Numbered from the stretch's first letter, positions 34,498-43,675 are shown. The stretch: DNA of 64,000 bases from WHSW01 sp963767475 (GCA_963767475.1 CAVYEI010000002.1:124001-188000), one strand, 5' to 3'. Made by a program: numbers and translations. Notes: generated by a model from the sequence alone, not told the origin.

Positions 34498-35546
34498 GTG
34501 CGCCGGCGGCGACCGCTGCTCCGCTGCGGCTCAGCGGCCTGCGCAAGCACTACGGCGCAACCCGCGCCGTCGACGGGGTCGAACTCGAGGTCGAGGCGGG
34601 CTCGATCTGCGCCCTGCTCGGGCCCTCGGGGTGCGGCAAGACCACGACCCTGCGCCTGATCGCGGGACTCGAGCAGCCCGACGCCGGCGAGATCGCGATC
34701 GGCGAGCGCAAGCTCTGCGGGCCCGACGGCTTCGTCGCCCCGGAGCGGCGCCGGATCGGGATGGTGTTCCAGGACTACGCCCTCTTTCCCCACCTCGACG
34801 TGGCCGGCAACGTCGGCTACGGGCTCGGGCGCAAGCCCGATCCCGAGCGCGTCTCCCAGGTGCTCGAGCTCGTCGGGCTCGGCGCCGACGCCGATCGCCC
34901 GGTGCACGAGCTCTCCGGCGGTCAGCAGCAGCGGGTCGCGCTCGCCCGCGCCCTCGCCCCCACCCCCGAGCTGATTCTCCTCGACGAGCCGTTCTCGAAC
35001 CTGGACGCGGGCCTGCGCGACCGCCTGCGCCAGGAGGTGCGCGAGATTCTCTCCCGCGCCGGGGTGACGGCGCTGTTCGTCACCCACGACCAGGCGGAGG
35101 CGCTGAGCATCGCGGAGACGGTCGCGGTGATGCGCGACGGGGTGATCGAGCAGGTTGGGACCCCGGAGGAGATCTACTCGCGGCCGGCGTCGCGCTGGGT
35201 CGCCCGCTTCCTGGGCGAGGTCGAGGTGATCCCCGGCGAGGCCGGCGGCGGCCGCGTCGAGTGCGAGCTGGGCTCGTTCTCGGCCGAGCATGGCGTCGAG
35301 GGCCCGGTTGACGTGCTCGTCCGCCCCGAATCCGTCGCGATCGGGATCAGCGGGCCCGAGAGCGCCGCCAGCGCCGAGGTGGTCGGCCGGCGCTTCTTCG
35401 GCCACGACCAGCTGGTCGAGCTGCGCCTGCGCTCCGGGCAGACGATTCGCTCGCGCCGGCTCGGATTCCCGGCCTGGCACCCCGGCGACCACGTCCGCGC
35501 CTGGGTCGACGGGCCCACCGACGTGCTCCCGCGCGACAGCGATTAG
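34494..35546 (+). CDS. fbpC: Ferric-iron ABC transporter ATP-binding protein
   Basis: 350 residues from GTG. Walker A GPSGCGKTTT, Q-loop FQDYALFPHL, signature LSGGQQQRVALARAL, Walker B LILLDEPFSN and switch VTHDQAEA are all present. A C-terminal TOBE-like regulatory domain follows (about 240-350). It powers the FbpA/B transporter. The four-base overlap with the permease gene indicates coupled translation. Confidence 0.95.
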   Translation: MSAPAATAAPLRLSGLRKHYGATRAVDGVELEVEAGSICALLGPSGCGKTTTLRLIAGLEQPDAGEIAIGERKLCGPDGFVAPERRRIGMVFQDYALFPHLDVAGNVGYGLGRKPDPERVSQVLELVGLGADADRPVHELSGGQQQRVALARALAPTPELILLDEPFSNLDAGLRDRLRQEVREILSRAGVTALFVTHDQAEALSIAETVAVMRDGVIEQVGTPEEIYSRPASRWVARFLGEVEVIPGEAGGGRVECELGSFSAEHGVEGPVDVLVRPESVAIGISGPESAASAEVVGRRFFGHDQLVELRLRSGQTIRSRRLGFPAWHPGDHVRAWVDGPTDVLPRDSD

Positions 35547-35626
35547 TAGCGGGCCGCGCCGCGGTCATACCGATAGCTTGAATCCACCAGACGCCGGCCC
35601 GACCGGCGCGATCGAAGGAGAGTCGC

Positions 35627-35995
35627 ATGGGACAACCGGTAGTTCACTTTGAGGTCATCGGCAAGGACGGCGAGAAGCTGCGCGGCTACTACAGCGAGCT
35701 GTTCGGCTGGGAGATCGACGCCAACAACCCGATGGGCTACGGCCTCGTCCAGCGCGACGGGAACACGAACGCCGACGGCGCCGGGATCGGCGGCGGGATC
35801 GGCGGCGGCCCGGAGGGCTACGAGGGCCACGTCACCTTCTACGTCGAGGTGCCGGACGTCGAGGAAGCGCTGGCGAAGGCGGAGAGCCTCGGCGGCACTC
35901 GGATCATGGGTCCGGAGACGATCATGGACTCGATCGTGCTCGGCCAATTCAACGACCCCGAGGGGCACGTGATCGGCGTGGTCAAGTCCGCGTAG
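35627..35995 (+). CDS. VOC family (glyoxalase-like) protein
   Basis: 122 residues, one vicinal-oxygen-chelate module. VHFEVIGKDGEKLRGYYSELFGW is the typical first beta-alpha unit, and FNDPEGHVIGVV the last strand with its glutamate. The central Gly-rich stretch (GAGIGGGIGGG) is common in the group. The ribosome-binding site GAAGGAGA precedes the ATG. Substrate unknown. It is convergent with the Cys/Gly-rich protein gene, three bases apart. Confidence 0.88.
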   Translation: MGQPVVHFEVIGKDGEKLRGYYSELFGWEIDANNPMGYGLVQRDGNTNADGAGIGGGIGGGPEGYEGHVTFYVEVPDVEEALAKAESLGGTRIMGPETIMDSIVLGQFNDPEGHVIGVVKSA

Positions 35996-35998
35996 CGC

Positions 35999-36667
35999 CT
36001 AGCCGCCCCCGCCGCAGCCGCCACCTCCACCGCAGCCACCGCCCCCGCCGCAGCCGCCTCCCGCGGCACCGTCGTTTGCGACGCCTCCGCCGGTACAGCC
36101 GCCCCATGTCCACGGGGCGGTCGTGCCGCCGGCCGGCTCACCTGGAGCTGTGCGAATGCCCTCGAGCTCGTACTCGTTCAGCCCCCACGGATCCTCGACG
36201 CCGTGGCGCCGGTCGAGGTCCCAGATGTAGGACTCGTGGTCGCGGCCGGCCATCGACCGGTCCCAGGCCCAGACGGTGTTTGCGAGGCTTGCGAACGTGT
36301 CCGCGCCCTCCTTCTCCGCCGGGTGATGGTGGAGATAGCTGCCGTAGGCGCGACGGCAGAGATCGATATAGGCGACCGAGTCGAGGATCAATGCGTGCCA
36401 GGCCTCGTCGACCAGCCTCGACGGCATGCCCAGTGCCCGGCGGCCCCTCCAGGCGCAGCAGATGAACCAGTCGCGTAGCGCCTGATCGAGCTCGCCCTCG
36501 ACCGAGCGGTCGTTGACCTGCGGATAGCGCTTGGCGACCGTGCGCCAGATGTGGGAGGGAAACGAGTAGGCGGCGATCGTGCGCTCGGCGCCGCGCGCGT
36601 AGAGGCGGCGCGGAAGCAGCCTACGACGACTCGACGCAGGGCCCGGAAGCTTCGTGGGAGCACTCAT
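35999..36667 (-). CDS. Glycine-rich-domain-like protein with Cys/Gly tail
   Basis: About 222 residues from the ATG at 36667, chosen because GGAAGGAG lies seven bases upstream. A five-residue-longer GTG start would consume that site. The core has LVDEAWHALILDSVAYIDLCRRA, close to the W-H motif of the glycine-rich-domain (GRDP/DUF1399-like) family. After a Trp-Gly linker the C-terminus is almost only Gly and Cys (GGGCGGGGGCGGGGGCGGGG). No signal peptide. The tail might bind metal or cross-link; function unknown. Confidence 0.75.
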   Translation of the reverse strand: MSAPTKLPGPASSRRRLLPRRLYARGAERTIAAYSFPSHIWRTVAKRYPQVNDRSVEGELDQALRDWFICCAWRGRRALGMPSRLVDEAWHALILDSVAYIDLCRRAYGSYLHHHPAEKEGADTFASLANTVWAWDRSMAGRDHESYIWDLDRRHGVEDPWGLNEYELEGIRTAPGEPAGGTTAPWTWGGCTGGGVANDGAAGGGCGGGGGCGGGGGCGGGG

Positions 36668-36742
36668 GAGAACTCCTTCCACTCGTGGGCAGCCGTTCAG
36701 CCGGCTGAAAGTCCGCGAATGCTGCGCCCGCTACCTAAACGT

Positions 36743-37477
36743 TCAATAACGAACGTCCGCCAGATAGAGGCCGTGCGGTGGCGCGGTCTCGCCCGCGGCG
36801 TCGCGGGGGGCGCCGTCGAGCAGGGCGCGGAACTCGTCCAGGCCGCGCCGGCCGCCGCCGACCTCGAGCATCGTCCCGACGAGCACCCTGACCTGGCTGC
36901 GCATGAACGCCGGTGCCTCCAGGTGCAACACCAGCAGTCCGGGCCACTCGTCCTCCCAGCGGCAGACGTCGACATTGCGCTCGAACAGGACGTGGGCGGT
37001 CTGAGTCGGGGTGAAGGCGGTGAAGTCGTGCTTGCCGACGACCGCTGCCGCCGCCGCGTCGAGCAGCTCGCGATCGAGTCGATGGCGCCACCAAAGCGAG
37101 CGGCGCTCCTCGAACGGGTTGCGGACCGGCGAGACGAGGATCCGGTAGCGGTAGACGCGCGCCAGCGCCGATCGCCTGGCGTCGAAGCCGTCCGGCGCGG
37201 GCCCGGCCTCGAGCACGGCGAGATCGTGCGGAAGCACCGCATTGAGGCGCTCAGCGAGGCGATCCGGCAGCGCGCCCTCGTAATCGAAGCTGGCGACCTG
37301 CGCGAGCGCGTGGACTCCGGCGTCGGTGCGCCCGGCGACCGTGAGCTCGACCAGCTGGCCGACGATCCGCTCCAGCCCCGACTCGAGCTCGCCCTGAACG
37401 GTGCGCTGGCCCGGCTGCGCCGACCAGCCCGCGAACCGCGAGCCGTCATAGGCGATCTTCAGCCGCGCGGTGGGCAC
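36743..37477 (-). CDS. truA: tRNA pseudouridine(38-40) synthase TruA
   Basis: 244 residues from GTG. It converts uridines 38-40 of the tRNA anticodon arm to pseudouridine. The catalytic aspartate lies in GRTDAGVHA. KIAYDGSRFAGWSAQPGQRTVQGEL is the typical N-terminus. It is the last gene of the alpha-operon side of the ribosomal cluster, downstream of rplQ, a common actinobacterial arrangement. Confidence 0.96.
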   Translation of the reverse strand: MPTARLKIAYDGSRFAGWSAQPGQRTVQGELESGLERIVGQLVELTVAGRTDAGVHALAQVASFDYEGALPDRLAERLNAVLPHDLAVLEAGPAPDGFDARRSALARVYRYRILVSPVRNPFEERRSLWWRHRLDRELLDAAAAAVVGKHDFTAFTPTQTAHVLFERNVDVCRWEDEWPGLLVLHLEAPAFMRSQVRVLVGTMLEVGGGRRGLDEFRALLDGAPRDAAGETAPPHGLYLADVRY

Positions 37478-37532
37478 GGCCCGAGACTAAACAACTGGAG
37501 CGGCTGCTCGGCTTCGTCTACGCGCCGCGGAG

Positions 37533-37886
37533 CTAAACCAGCTCGAGAAAGACCATCTCGGTCGAGTCCGAGCGGCGCGGGCCGAGCTTGACGATCCGCG
37601 TGTAGCCGCCGGGGCGCTCCGCGTAGCGCGGCGCCACCTCCTCGAACAGCTTGTGGACCAGGAACTTGTCCTGGCCGAGCTCCGAGAGCGCCTGCCGGCG
37701 CGCGTGCAGGTCGCCGCGCTTGGCGAGCGTGATCAGCTTCTCGACCTGTGGCTTGACCGCCTTGGCCTTCGCCTGCGAGGTCTTGATCCGCTCGTGCTGG
37801 ATCACGTCGCGGCAGAGGTTGCGCATCAGCGACCGCCGGTGGGCGCTGTCGCGACTGAGCTTGTTTCTCTGCTTGGCGTGACGCAT
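37533..37886 (-). CDS. rplQ: 50S ribosomal protein L17
   Basis: 117 residues of normal length. The signature KLSRDSAHRRSLMRNL is at the N-terminus. It is part of the large subunit near the exit tunnel. It follows rpoA by about 19 bases in the alpha operon. Confidence 0.97.
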   Translation of the reverse strand: MRHAKQRNKLSRDSAHRRSLMRNLCRDVIQHERIKTSQAKAKAVKPQVEKLITLAKRGDLHARRQALSELGQDKFLVHKLFEEVAPRYAERPGGYTRIVKLGPRRSDSTEMVFLELV

Positions 37887-37905
37887 GGCGAGCCCGAGAA
37901 GCTAC

Positions 37906-38877
37906 CTACTCGTCGCGAAGCGAGAGGCCGAGCGCGTGCAGGGCCTCCATTACCTCTTCGGTCGAGCGCTTGCCGAAGTTCGGGATCGCGTTCAGCTCCG
38001 ACTCCGAGCGCTGAACCAGATCGCCGACGGTCTGGATCCCGGCGCGCTTGAGGCAGTTGTAGGCGCGGACACCGATTTCGAGCTCCTCGATCAGCCGGTC
38101 GTCGCCCTCCGCGGGCGCTCCGCCGACGGGGGCGAACTCGGCCCCGGCGCCGTCGAGCGCGTCACGGGCGGTCAACTCCTCGACCCGATCGGCGTCGGTG
38201 AAGATCGCCATCGTCTTGATCAGGATCTCGGCCGCCTCGCGCACCGCCGAGCCCGGCTCGATCGAGCCGTCGGTCTCGACCTCGAGCGTGAGCTTGTCGA
38301 AGTCGGTGCGCTGGCCGACGCGGGCGGAATCGACGTCGTAGGAGGCGCGCCGGATGGGCGAGAAGATCGAGTCGATCGGGATCACACCGATCGGCTGGTC
38401 CTCGGTCTTGTTCTCCTCCGCCGGCGAGTAGCCGCGGCCGCGTCCGATCGTCAGGTACATCTCGAGCTTGGTGCGCTTCTCGAGCGTCGCGATCGGCGCG
38501 TCGGGGTTGAGGATCTCGACTCCGGCGGGGAGGTCGATGTCCTTTGCCTTGACCTCACCGGGTCCGGTCGCGACCAGCGGCGCCTCGACCTCGTCGGCAT
38601 CCGTGTGCATGCGGATGACGATGTCCTTGAGGTTGAGGACGATGTCGGTGACGTCCTCCTTGACTCCGGCGACGGTCGAGAACTCGTGGGCGACGCCCTC
38701 GATCCGGACGCTCTTGATCGCGGCACCTCCGAGCGAGGAGAGCAGCACCCGCCGCAGCGAGTTTCCGTACGTGTAGCCGAAGCCCTTGTCGAGCGGCTCG
38801 ACGACGAACGTACCGGACTTGTCGTCGATGTCCTCGCTGGTGATCTTCGGAATCTGGAACTCGGGCAGGGTGGTCAT
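37906..38877 (-). CDS. rpoA: DNA-directed RNA polymerase subunit alpha
   Basis: 323 residues. The N-terminal dimerisation domain (1 to about 230) includes GNSLRRVLLSSLGG. An acidic linker follows, then the alpha-CTD (about 260-318: RAYNCLKRAGIQTVGDLV...NFGKRSTEEV) that contacts UP elements and activators. It lies between rpsD and rplQ as usual. Confidence 0.98.
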   Translation of the reverse strand: MTTLPEFQIPKITSEDIDDKSGTFVVEPLDKGFGYTYGNSLRRVLLSSLGGAAIKSVRIEGVAHEFSTVAGVKEDVTDIVLNLKDIVIRMHTDADEVEAPLVATGPGEVKAKDIDLPAGVEILNPDAPIATLEKRTKLEMYLTIGRGRGYSPAEENKTEDQPIGVIPIDSIFSPIRRASYDVDSARVGQRTDFDKLTLEVETDGSIEPGSAVREAAEILIKTMAIFTDADRVEELTARDALDGAGAEFAPVGGAPAEGDDRLIEELEIGVRAYNCLKRAGIQTVGDLVQRSESELNAIPNFGKRSTEEVMEALHALGLSLRDE

Positions 38878-38912
38878 TGCTTCCTCGCTTGGGTCGAATA
38901 CTGGGGGGAGCG

Positions 38913-39533
38913 CTACTTGGAGTAGAGCTCGACGATGAGCTGTTCCTGGATCGGCGTGGTGATCTCGCCGCGGTCCGGCAGCCTGAGCACCTTCGCCGTC
39001 AGGGCGTCATGGTCGGCCTGCAGCCACGGCGGTACCGCCGCCGTCAGCTCGGTCGCCTGGCGGACGATGTCCGTGGCGCCCGAATCGGGCCGAATCGTGA
39101 TCACGTCTTCGGGACGAACTTGATAGCTGGGGATGTCTACGCGGCGGCCGTTGATCAGCCAGTGGCCGTGATTGACCAGCTGACGCGCCTGTCGGCGCGA
39201 GGCGGCGAAGCCGAGACGGACCAGCACGTTGTCGAAGCGTCGTTCGAGCAGCCGCAGCAGGTTGTCGCCGGTGACGCCCTCCTGACGCGAAGCCTTGTCG
39301 TAGTAGCCGGAGAACTGGCGCTCGAGCACGCCGTAGAAGCGCCGCGCCTTCTGCTTCTCGCGCAGCTGGTTGCGGTACTCCGAGGCGCGCACGCGGCCGC
39401 GGCCATGCTCGCCGGGCGGGTAGGAGCGTCGCTCGACGCCGCACTTCTCGGTCATGCAGCGCTCGCCCTTGAGGAACAGCTTCTGTCCCTCGCGGCGGCA
39501 CTGCTTGCATTGCGGTCCGGTATCGCGGGCCAT
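38913..39533 (-). CDS. rpsD: 30S ribosomal protein S4 (zinc form)
   Basis: 206 residues. The N-terminus keeps four cysteines (CKQC and CMTEKC), so it is the zinc-binding form. The S4 RNA-binding domain follows (RLDN-type stretch RRFDNVLVRLGFAASRRQARQLVNHGHW). It nucleates 30S assembly. It shares one base with the rpsK end. Confidence 0.97.
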   Translation of the reverse strand: MARDTGPQCKQCRREGQKLFLKGERCMTEKCGVERRSYPPGEHGRGRVRASEYRNQLREKQKARRFYGVLERQFSGYYDKASRQEGVTGDNLLRLLERRFDNVLVRLGFAASRRQARQLVNHGHWLINGRRVDIPSYQVRPEDVITIRPDSGATDIVRQATELTAAVPPWLQADHDALTAKVLRLPDRGEITTPIQEQLIVELYSK

Positions 39534-39931
39534 TACGGGCGCCTCCGCTTCTTCGGCCGACAGCCGTTGTGGGCCTGGGGACTGACGTCCTTGACCGTGG
39601 TCACCTGGAGGCCGGCTGCCTGCAGCGAGCGGATCGCCGTGTCGCGGCCTGAGCCGGCGCCCTTGGCGTGCACCTCGACCCGCTCGACGCCGTGCTCCAT
39701 GCCCTTGCGGGCGGCGGCGTCGGCGGTCACCTGGGCGGCGAACGGGGTCGACTTGCGCGAGCCCTTGAACCCGGCCGAGCCGGCGGACTCCCAGCAGACG
39801 ACGTTGCCCTCGGGGTCGGTGATCGTGACGATCGTGTTGTTGAACGAAGTCTTGATGTGGGCGATTCCGTAGGGGACGTTCTTCTTCACCCGGCGGCGGG
39901 CGCGTCCCTTGCCCTTCTTTGGCTGCGGCAC
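39533..39931 (-). CDS. rpsK: 30S ribosomal protein S11
   Basis: 132 residues. HIKTSFNNTIVTITDPEGN and the basic C-terminus NGCRPKKRRRP are characteristic. It forms part of the 30S platform. Gap of nine bases to rpsM. Confidence 0.97.
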   Translation of the reverse strand: MPQPKKGKGRARRRVKKNVPYGIAHIKTSFNNTIVTITDPEGNVVCWESAGSAGFKGSRKSTPFAAQVTADAAARKGMEHGVERVEVHAKGAGSGRDTAIRSLQAAGLQVTTVKDVSPQAHNGCRPKKRRRP

Positions 39932-39940
39932 TCGGTCTCC

Positions 39941-40324
39941 CTACTTCTTCGCCGGCGGCTTCTTCTTGCCGGCGATGCTCATCCGCCGCGGGCCCTTACG
40001 GCTGCGGGCGTTGGTCTTCGTGCGCTGGCCGCGGGTCGGCAGGCCGCGCCGGTGGCGCAGGCCGCGGTAGGAGCCGATCTCCGAGAGTCGCTTGATGTTC
40101 TGCGAGCGATCGCGCCGCAGGTCACCTTCGACCTCGAGCTCCTCGACCGCGTCGCGCAGCTTCACGGTCTCTTCCTCGGTCAGATCCTTGACGTAGGTAT
40201 CGGGGTCGACCTTGACCTTCTTCAACACCTCGTTGGCGGTCGAGCGACCGACGCCGTGGACGTATGTGAGCCCCACCTCGACCCGCTTGTTCAGTGGCAG
40301 GTTTACCCCTGCGATACGCGCCAT
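39941..40324 (-). CDS. rpsM: 30S ribosomal protein S13
   Basis: 127 residues. MARIAGVNLPLNKRVEVGLTYVHGVG and RGLRHRRGLPTRGQRTKTNAR match the family closely. The C-terminus has a Lys-rich tail (KKKPPAKK). It sits in the 30S head and contacts the P-site tRNA. Confidence 0.98.
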   Translation of the reverse strand: MARIAGVNLPLNKRVEVGLTYVHGVGRSTANEVLKKVKVDPDTYVKDLTEEETVKLRDAVEELEVEGDLRRDRSQNIKRLSEIGSYRGLRHRRGLPTRGQRTKTNARSRKGPRRMSIAGKKKPPAKK

Positions 40325-40332
40325 CTAAGTTT

Positions 40333-40446
40333 CTAGCCCTGCCTTTGCTTGTGCCGGGGGTTCGTACAGATCACGAGCACGACGCCACGACGCCGGATTA
40401 CCCGGCATCGCTCACACATCGGCTTTACGGACGCTCGTACCTTCAT
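40333..40446 (-). CDS. rpmJ: 50S ribosomal protein L36 (zinc form)
   Basis: 37 residues from the ATG at 40446 (MKVRASVKPMCERC). The zinc ligands C11, C14, C27 and H32 are present. It is the first gene of the rpmJ-rpsM-rpsK-rpsD-rpoA-rplQ run. infA, normally directly upstream, is not there. Confidence 0.96.
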   Translation of the reverse strand: MKVRASVKPMCERCRVIRRRGVVLVICTNPRHKQRQG

Positions 40447-40586
40447 CGGCCCTTCGTGGGTCGTATCTGTCAACAACTTACGTGAGAAGGCCCGGTCACC
40501 CCATGAATCGGGTGATGGGCACAACGAAACGGCCCGGAGGCCGACGATGAAATATAGCAAGGGGGCCGAGCTAGCCGGTTGCGCGC
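40447..40586 (-). promoter_or_regulatory. Promoter/leader region of the rpmJ operon
   Basis: 140 bases between the delta-60 gene end and rpmJ. On the minus strand it holds an AT-rich TATATT (within GCTATATTTC), then an inverted repeat (TCACCC ... GGGTGA), then TTGACA about 22 bases before the rpmJ ATG. A promoter here would restart transcription after the inserted gene. The exact start site cannot be fixed from sequence. Confidence 0.4.
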
Positions 40587-42188
40587 TCAGCCCACCTGCC
40601 TCGCTCGCGATCGCGCCTGCGCGCAACGCCCGAGCTCAGGCACGAGCTTACGCCTGGCGATCGCCCGGTAACGGCCCTCCGGAACCGGCTTCGGGCTGAG
40701 CCAGCCGCCCCCTCGGCTGGTCAGCGGGCGCGCGAAGGAGCCGTCCGGGCCGGGAATCTGGCGGATCACGGTGATCCGCTGCTTCGCGGAGCAGGCGTCG
40801 ACCTCGGACTTCAGGGTCACCTTGAGCCGGCCGCCACGCGCCGGACGAACCTTGGCGGTGCGGTCGATCCGCGGGCAGCCCGAGGAGTTTCCGGCAAAGC
40901 GCTGCGGGCAGCGGTCGTCGGCGTCCTCGACCCCATCGGCGTCGGCGTCGGCGGGGCCCGCTTCCAGCTCGAACCGCGCCACGCCGTAGCCGGCGCCCGC
41001 GGCCCCGGCGAGCACGGGCCCGTCCGGACCCAGCCCGACGTCAAAAGCGAAGTCGTGGGTGAGCCCGAAATCCGCAGTCGCGATCCCGTCGCCGGAGAGC
41101 GCGGCGTCCAGCGTGCCCGCGGGCGTTAGGCGGGCGAGCGAGAAGTCACCCTGGAAGTGCTCTCGCACGGGCGAGCCGCCGGCGAGGTAGGCGGAGCCGT
41201 CGGGCGCGACGGCCACCTCAGTGCCCGGAACCGGCGTGACCACTCCGCCACCGCCGAACGTGGGATCCGGCGTCCCTGCCACCGTGAACCTGGCGACCGC
41301 CGAGCTGCAGCTCGTGTGCAGGCCGAAGGCGCAGGCCTGGATTCCCACCAGGATGGCGCCGTCGGGGGCAAGGGCAAGCGAGGACGCGTCGTCCCGATTG
41401 GCGACGTCGATGGTGGTCCAGCCGTCGCCGCCACCGAAGCCGGGATCGAGGTCGCCATCGGGCTCGAGCTTCGCCAACAGCAGATCGCCGCGGCCGCTGC
41501 CGTCGGGCCCCGGGCCGGCGCCCGCCAGGACGACCGACCCGTCGGGCAGCCCGGCGACCGCCGCCATCTCCGCGGTGCTCGTGACACCCCCGTGATCGAA
41601 GAGCAGGCGCCCGTCGCCTGAGAACGACGGGTCGAGGGCACCCGACGGCAGGTACCTGGCGACCGCGAGGCGCGTCCCGTCGGGTGTGATCGAGAGACCC
41701 GCGGCGAGCGTCGTCCCGGCGGCCTCGGCGAACACGTCATAGAGGCGATCGTCGCCGCCGAAGTCGGTGGTCGGCTCGCAGAACTCGCCGGCGCCGCAGC
41801 GGACCTGACCGCCCGGCGCCAGCTCGGCCAGGGCGAAGTCGTCGGGGCTGGCAGCCATCCCGCCGCCCAGCAGGATCCGCCCGTCCGCGCGGAGCGCGAG
41901 CGCCCGGCCGTACGCCGGCGTAGCGCCCGCAACGCCCTGCGCCCCAAACGACGAATCGAGCTCACCGTCAGCGCGCAGACGGCGTACGACCGCGTGTCCC
42001 GCGTCGGTTCCCGCGATCACGACCGAGCCGTCGGGCGCGACCGCGACGGCTTGCGCCGCCCCCAGGCCGGGCCCGGCCACGAGACCGTCGGTCGAGAAGC
42101 GCTCGTCGAGGTCGCCCGGCGCCGCGGCGGCGGCAGGCGCAAGCGCAAGCGCGACGACCAGCACGCAGGTGACGGCGGGCCCCTTCAC
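40587..42188 (-). CDS. Secreted delta-60 repeat beta-propeller protein
   Basis: 533 residues with signal peptide (VTCVLVVALALAPAAAAA). Repeats of LDPSFSGDGR / LDSSFGAQGV type plus VAVAPDGSVVIAG identify the delta-60 repeat family (TIGR02608-like). A C-terminal DADADGVEDADDRCP unit is of the calcium-binding thrombospondin type, and the end is basic. It is inserted between map and rpmJ, in the same orientation as the ribosomal genes but unrelated to translation. Function unknown. Confidence 0.87.
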   Translation of the reverse strand: MKGPAVTCVLVVALALAPAAAAAPGDLDERFSTDGLVAGPGLGAAQAVAVAPDGSVVIAGTDAGHAVVRRLRADGELDSSFGAQGVAGATPAYGRALALRADGRILLGGGMAASPDDFALAELAPGGQVRCGAGEFCEPTTDFGGDDRLYDVFAEAAGTTLAAGLSITPDGTRLAVARYLPSGALDPSFSGDGRLLFDHGGVTSTAEMAAVAGLPDGSVVLAGAGPGPDGSGRGDLLLAKLEPDGDLDPGFGGGDGWTTIDVANRDDASSLALAPDGAILVGIQACAFGLHTSCSSAVARFTVAGTPDPTFGGGGVVTPVPGTEVAVAPDGSAYLAGGSPVREHFQGDFSLARLTPAGTLDAALSGDGIATADFGLTHDFAFDVGLGPDGPVLAGAAGAGYGVARFELEAGPADADADGVEDADDRCPQRFAGNSSGCPRIDRTAKVRPARGGRLKVTLKSEVDACSAKQRITVIRQIPGPDGSFARPLTSRGGGWLSPKPVPEGRYRAIARRKLVPELGRCAQARSRARQVG

Positions 42189-42227
42189 GTCAGGCAGTAA
42201 CCCGGCGGCTCGCGGGGAGTTCCGGTC

Positions 42228-42995
42228 CTAGGGCAGATGCCAGGGTGTGAGGATCCGCGGGCCATCCTCGGTGACGGCGACCGTGAACTCGAAGTGAGCG
42301 GCGAGCGAGCCATCGGCGGAGTAGACGGCCCAGTTGTCGTCGCCGAGGCGGACCTCGGGCCCACCGGCGTTGACCATCGGCTCGATCGCGATCACCATCC
42401 CCGGTTCCAGCTCAGGGCCCTTGCCCGGCTCGCCGTAGTTGGGCACCTGCGGGTCCTCGTGCATCTCGCGGCCGACGCCGTGGCCGACGAGCGAGCGGAT
42501 GATCGAGAGCCCGTCGGCCTCGACACGCTTCTGGACCGCGTGTGAGACGTCACCGAGATGATTGCCGGGCACGACCTGCTCGACCGCGGCGAACAGCGAG
42601 GCCTGGGTGGTATCGATCAACTGCTGGGCGGCGGCCGGGATCTGGCCTACGCCGACGGTGATCGCCGCGTCGGCCACCCAGCCCTCGTGCGTGACCCCGA
42701 CGTCGAGCGAAAGGATGTCGCCGCGTTGAAGCTCATAGGGCCCCGGGATCCCGTGGACGACCATCGAGTTCGGCGAGGCGCAAACGGAGCCGGGGAAGCC
42801 GCGGTAGCCGAGGAAGGACGGCGTCGCGCCCTGCGAGGTGATGAAGCGCTCGGCGGCGAGGTCGAGGTCGTCGGTGGTCACGCCGGCGCGGACCTTCGAG
42901 CGCAGCATCTTCAGGCACCGCGACTGGATCGAGCCGGCAGCCGCCATCTGCTCGATCTGCTCCGGGCTCTTGATGATGATCCCGCCCCGGTACAT
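42228..42995 (-). CDS. map: Methionine aminopeptidase, type I
   Basis: 255 residues. It removes N-terminal methionine from new proteins. Metal ligands are visible in LSLDVGVTHEGWVADAA, the VGHGVGREMHEDPQVPNYG segment and the late AIEPMVN. It follows adk by eight bases, the standard adk-map pair. Confidence 0.96.
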   Translation of the reverse strand: MYRGGIIIKSPEQIEQMAAAGSIQSRCLKMLRSKVRAGVTTDDLDLAAERFITSQGATPSFLGYRGFPGSVCASPNSMVVHGIPGPYELQRGDILSLDVGVTHEGWVADAAITVGVGQIPAAAQQLIDTTQASLFAAVEQVVPGNHLGDVSHAVQKRVEADGLSIIRSLVGHGVGREMHEDPQVPNYGEPGKGPELEPGMVIAIEPMVNAGGPEVRLGDDNWAVYSADGSLAAHFEFTVAVTEDGPRILTPWHLP

Positions 42996-43003
42996 GCCGA
43001 TAC

Positions 43004-43675
43004 TCAGGCCTCCTCTTCCATTGCCAGGGTAGCCAGCAGGGCCCGGATCCGATCGGTGACCTCTTCCGGAGGCTTATCGCCATCGACGCGCCTCAGCAGT
43101 CCCTGGTCCTCGTAGTAGGCGATCAGCGGCTCGGTCTTCTCGTGGTACTGGTCGAGGCGGTGGCGGATCACCTCGGGCTTGTCGTCGTCGCGCACCTCGA
43201 GCGGCTCGCCGCAGACGTCGCAGACGCCCTCCTTCTCGGGGGGGTCGAACTCGACATGGAAGATATGGCCGTTGGGGCACGTGCGCCGGCCTCCCAGCCG
43301 CCGCACGACCTCCTCGTCGTCGACGTCGATCAGGATCGCGATCGAAACCTGCCGGCCGAGCTCTTCGAGCTTCTTGGCGAGCGCCTCCGCCTGCACCTGG
43401 GTGCGCGGGAAGCCGTCGAGGATGAAGCCGTCCTCGGCTTCCTTGAGGGCGATGCGCTCGGCGATCACGCCGACGATCACGTCGTCGGGAACGAAGTCGC
43501 CGCGGTCCATGTACTCCTTCGCCTGACGGCCGATCTCGGTGTCCTCGCGAACCGCTGCCCGGAGGATGTCGCCGGTTGCGTAGTAGGGCAGGTCGAAGTC
43601 TTCCTGGAGGCGCTCGCCCTGGGTGCCCTTGCCGGAGCCGGGGGAACCGAGGAGGATGAGATTGAGCTCGGACAT
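43004..43675 (-). CDS. adk: Adenylate kinase
   Basis: 223 residues from the ATG at 43675 (MSELNLILLG). A longer open frame upstream is only the shadow of the plus-strand sugar dehydrogenase. P-loop GSPGSGKGT, the AMP site (ATGDILRAAV), and DGFPRT are intact. The long LID domain has Cys/His zinc-type ligands (CPNGH and CDVC). It interconverts ATP, ADP and AMP. Confidence 0.96.
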   Translation of the reverse strand: MSELNLILLGSPGSGKGTQGERLQEDFDLPYYATGDILRAAVREDTEIGRQAKEYMDRGDFVPDDVIVGVIAERIALKEAEDGFILDGFPRTQVQAEALAKKLEELGRQVSIAILIDVDDEEVVRRLGGRRTCPNGHIFHVEFDPPEKEGVCDVCGEPLEVRDDDKPEVIRHRLDQYHEKTEPLIAYYEDQGLLRRVDGDKPPEEVTDRIRALLATLAMEEEA

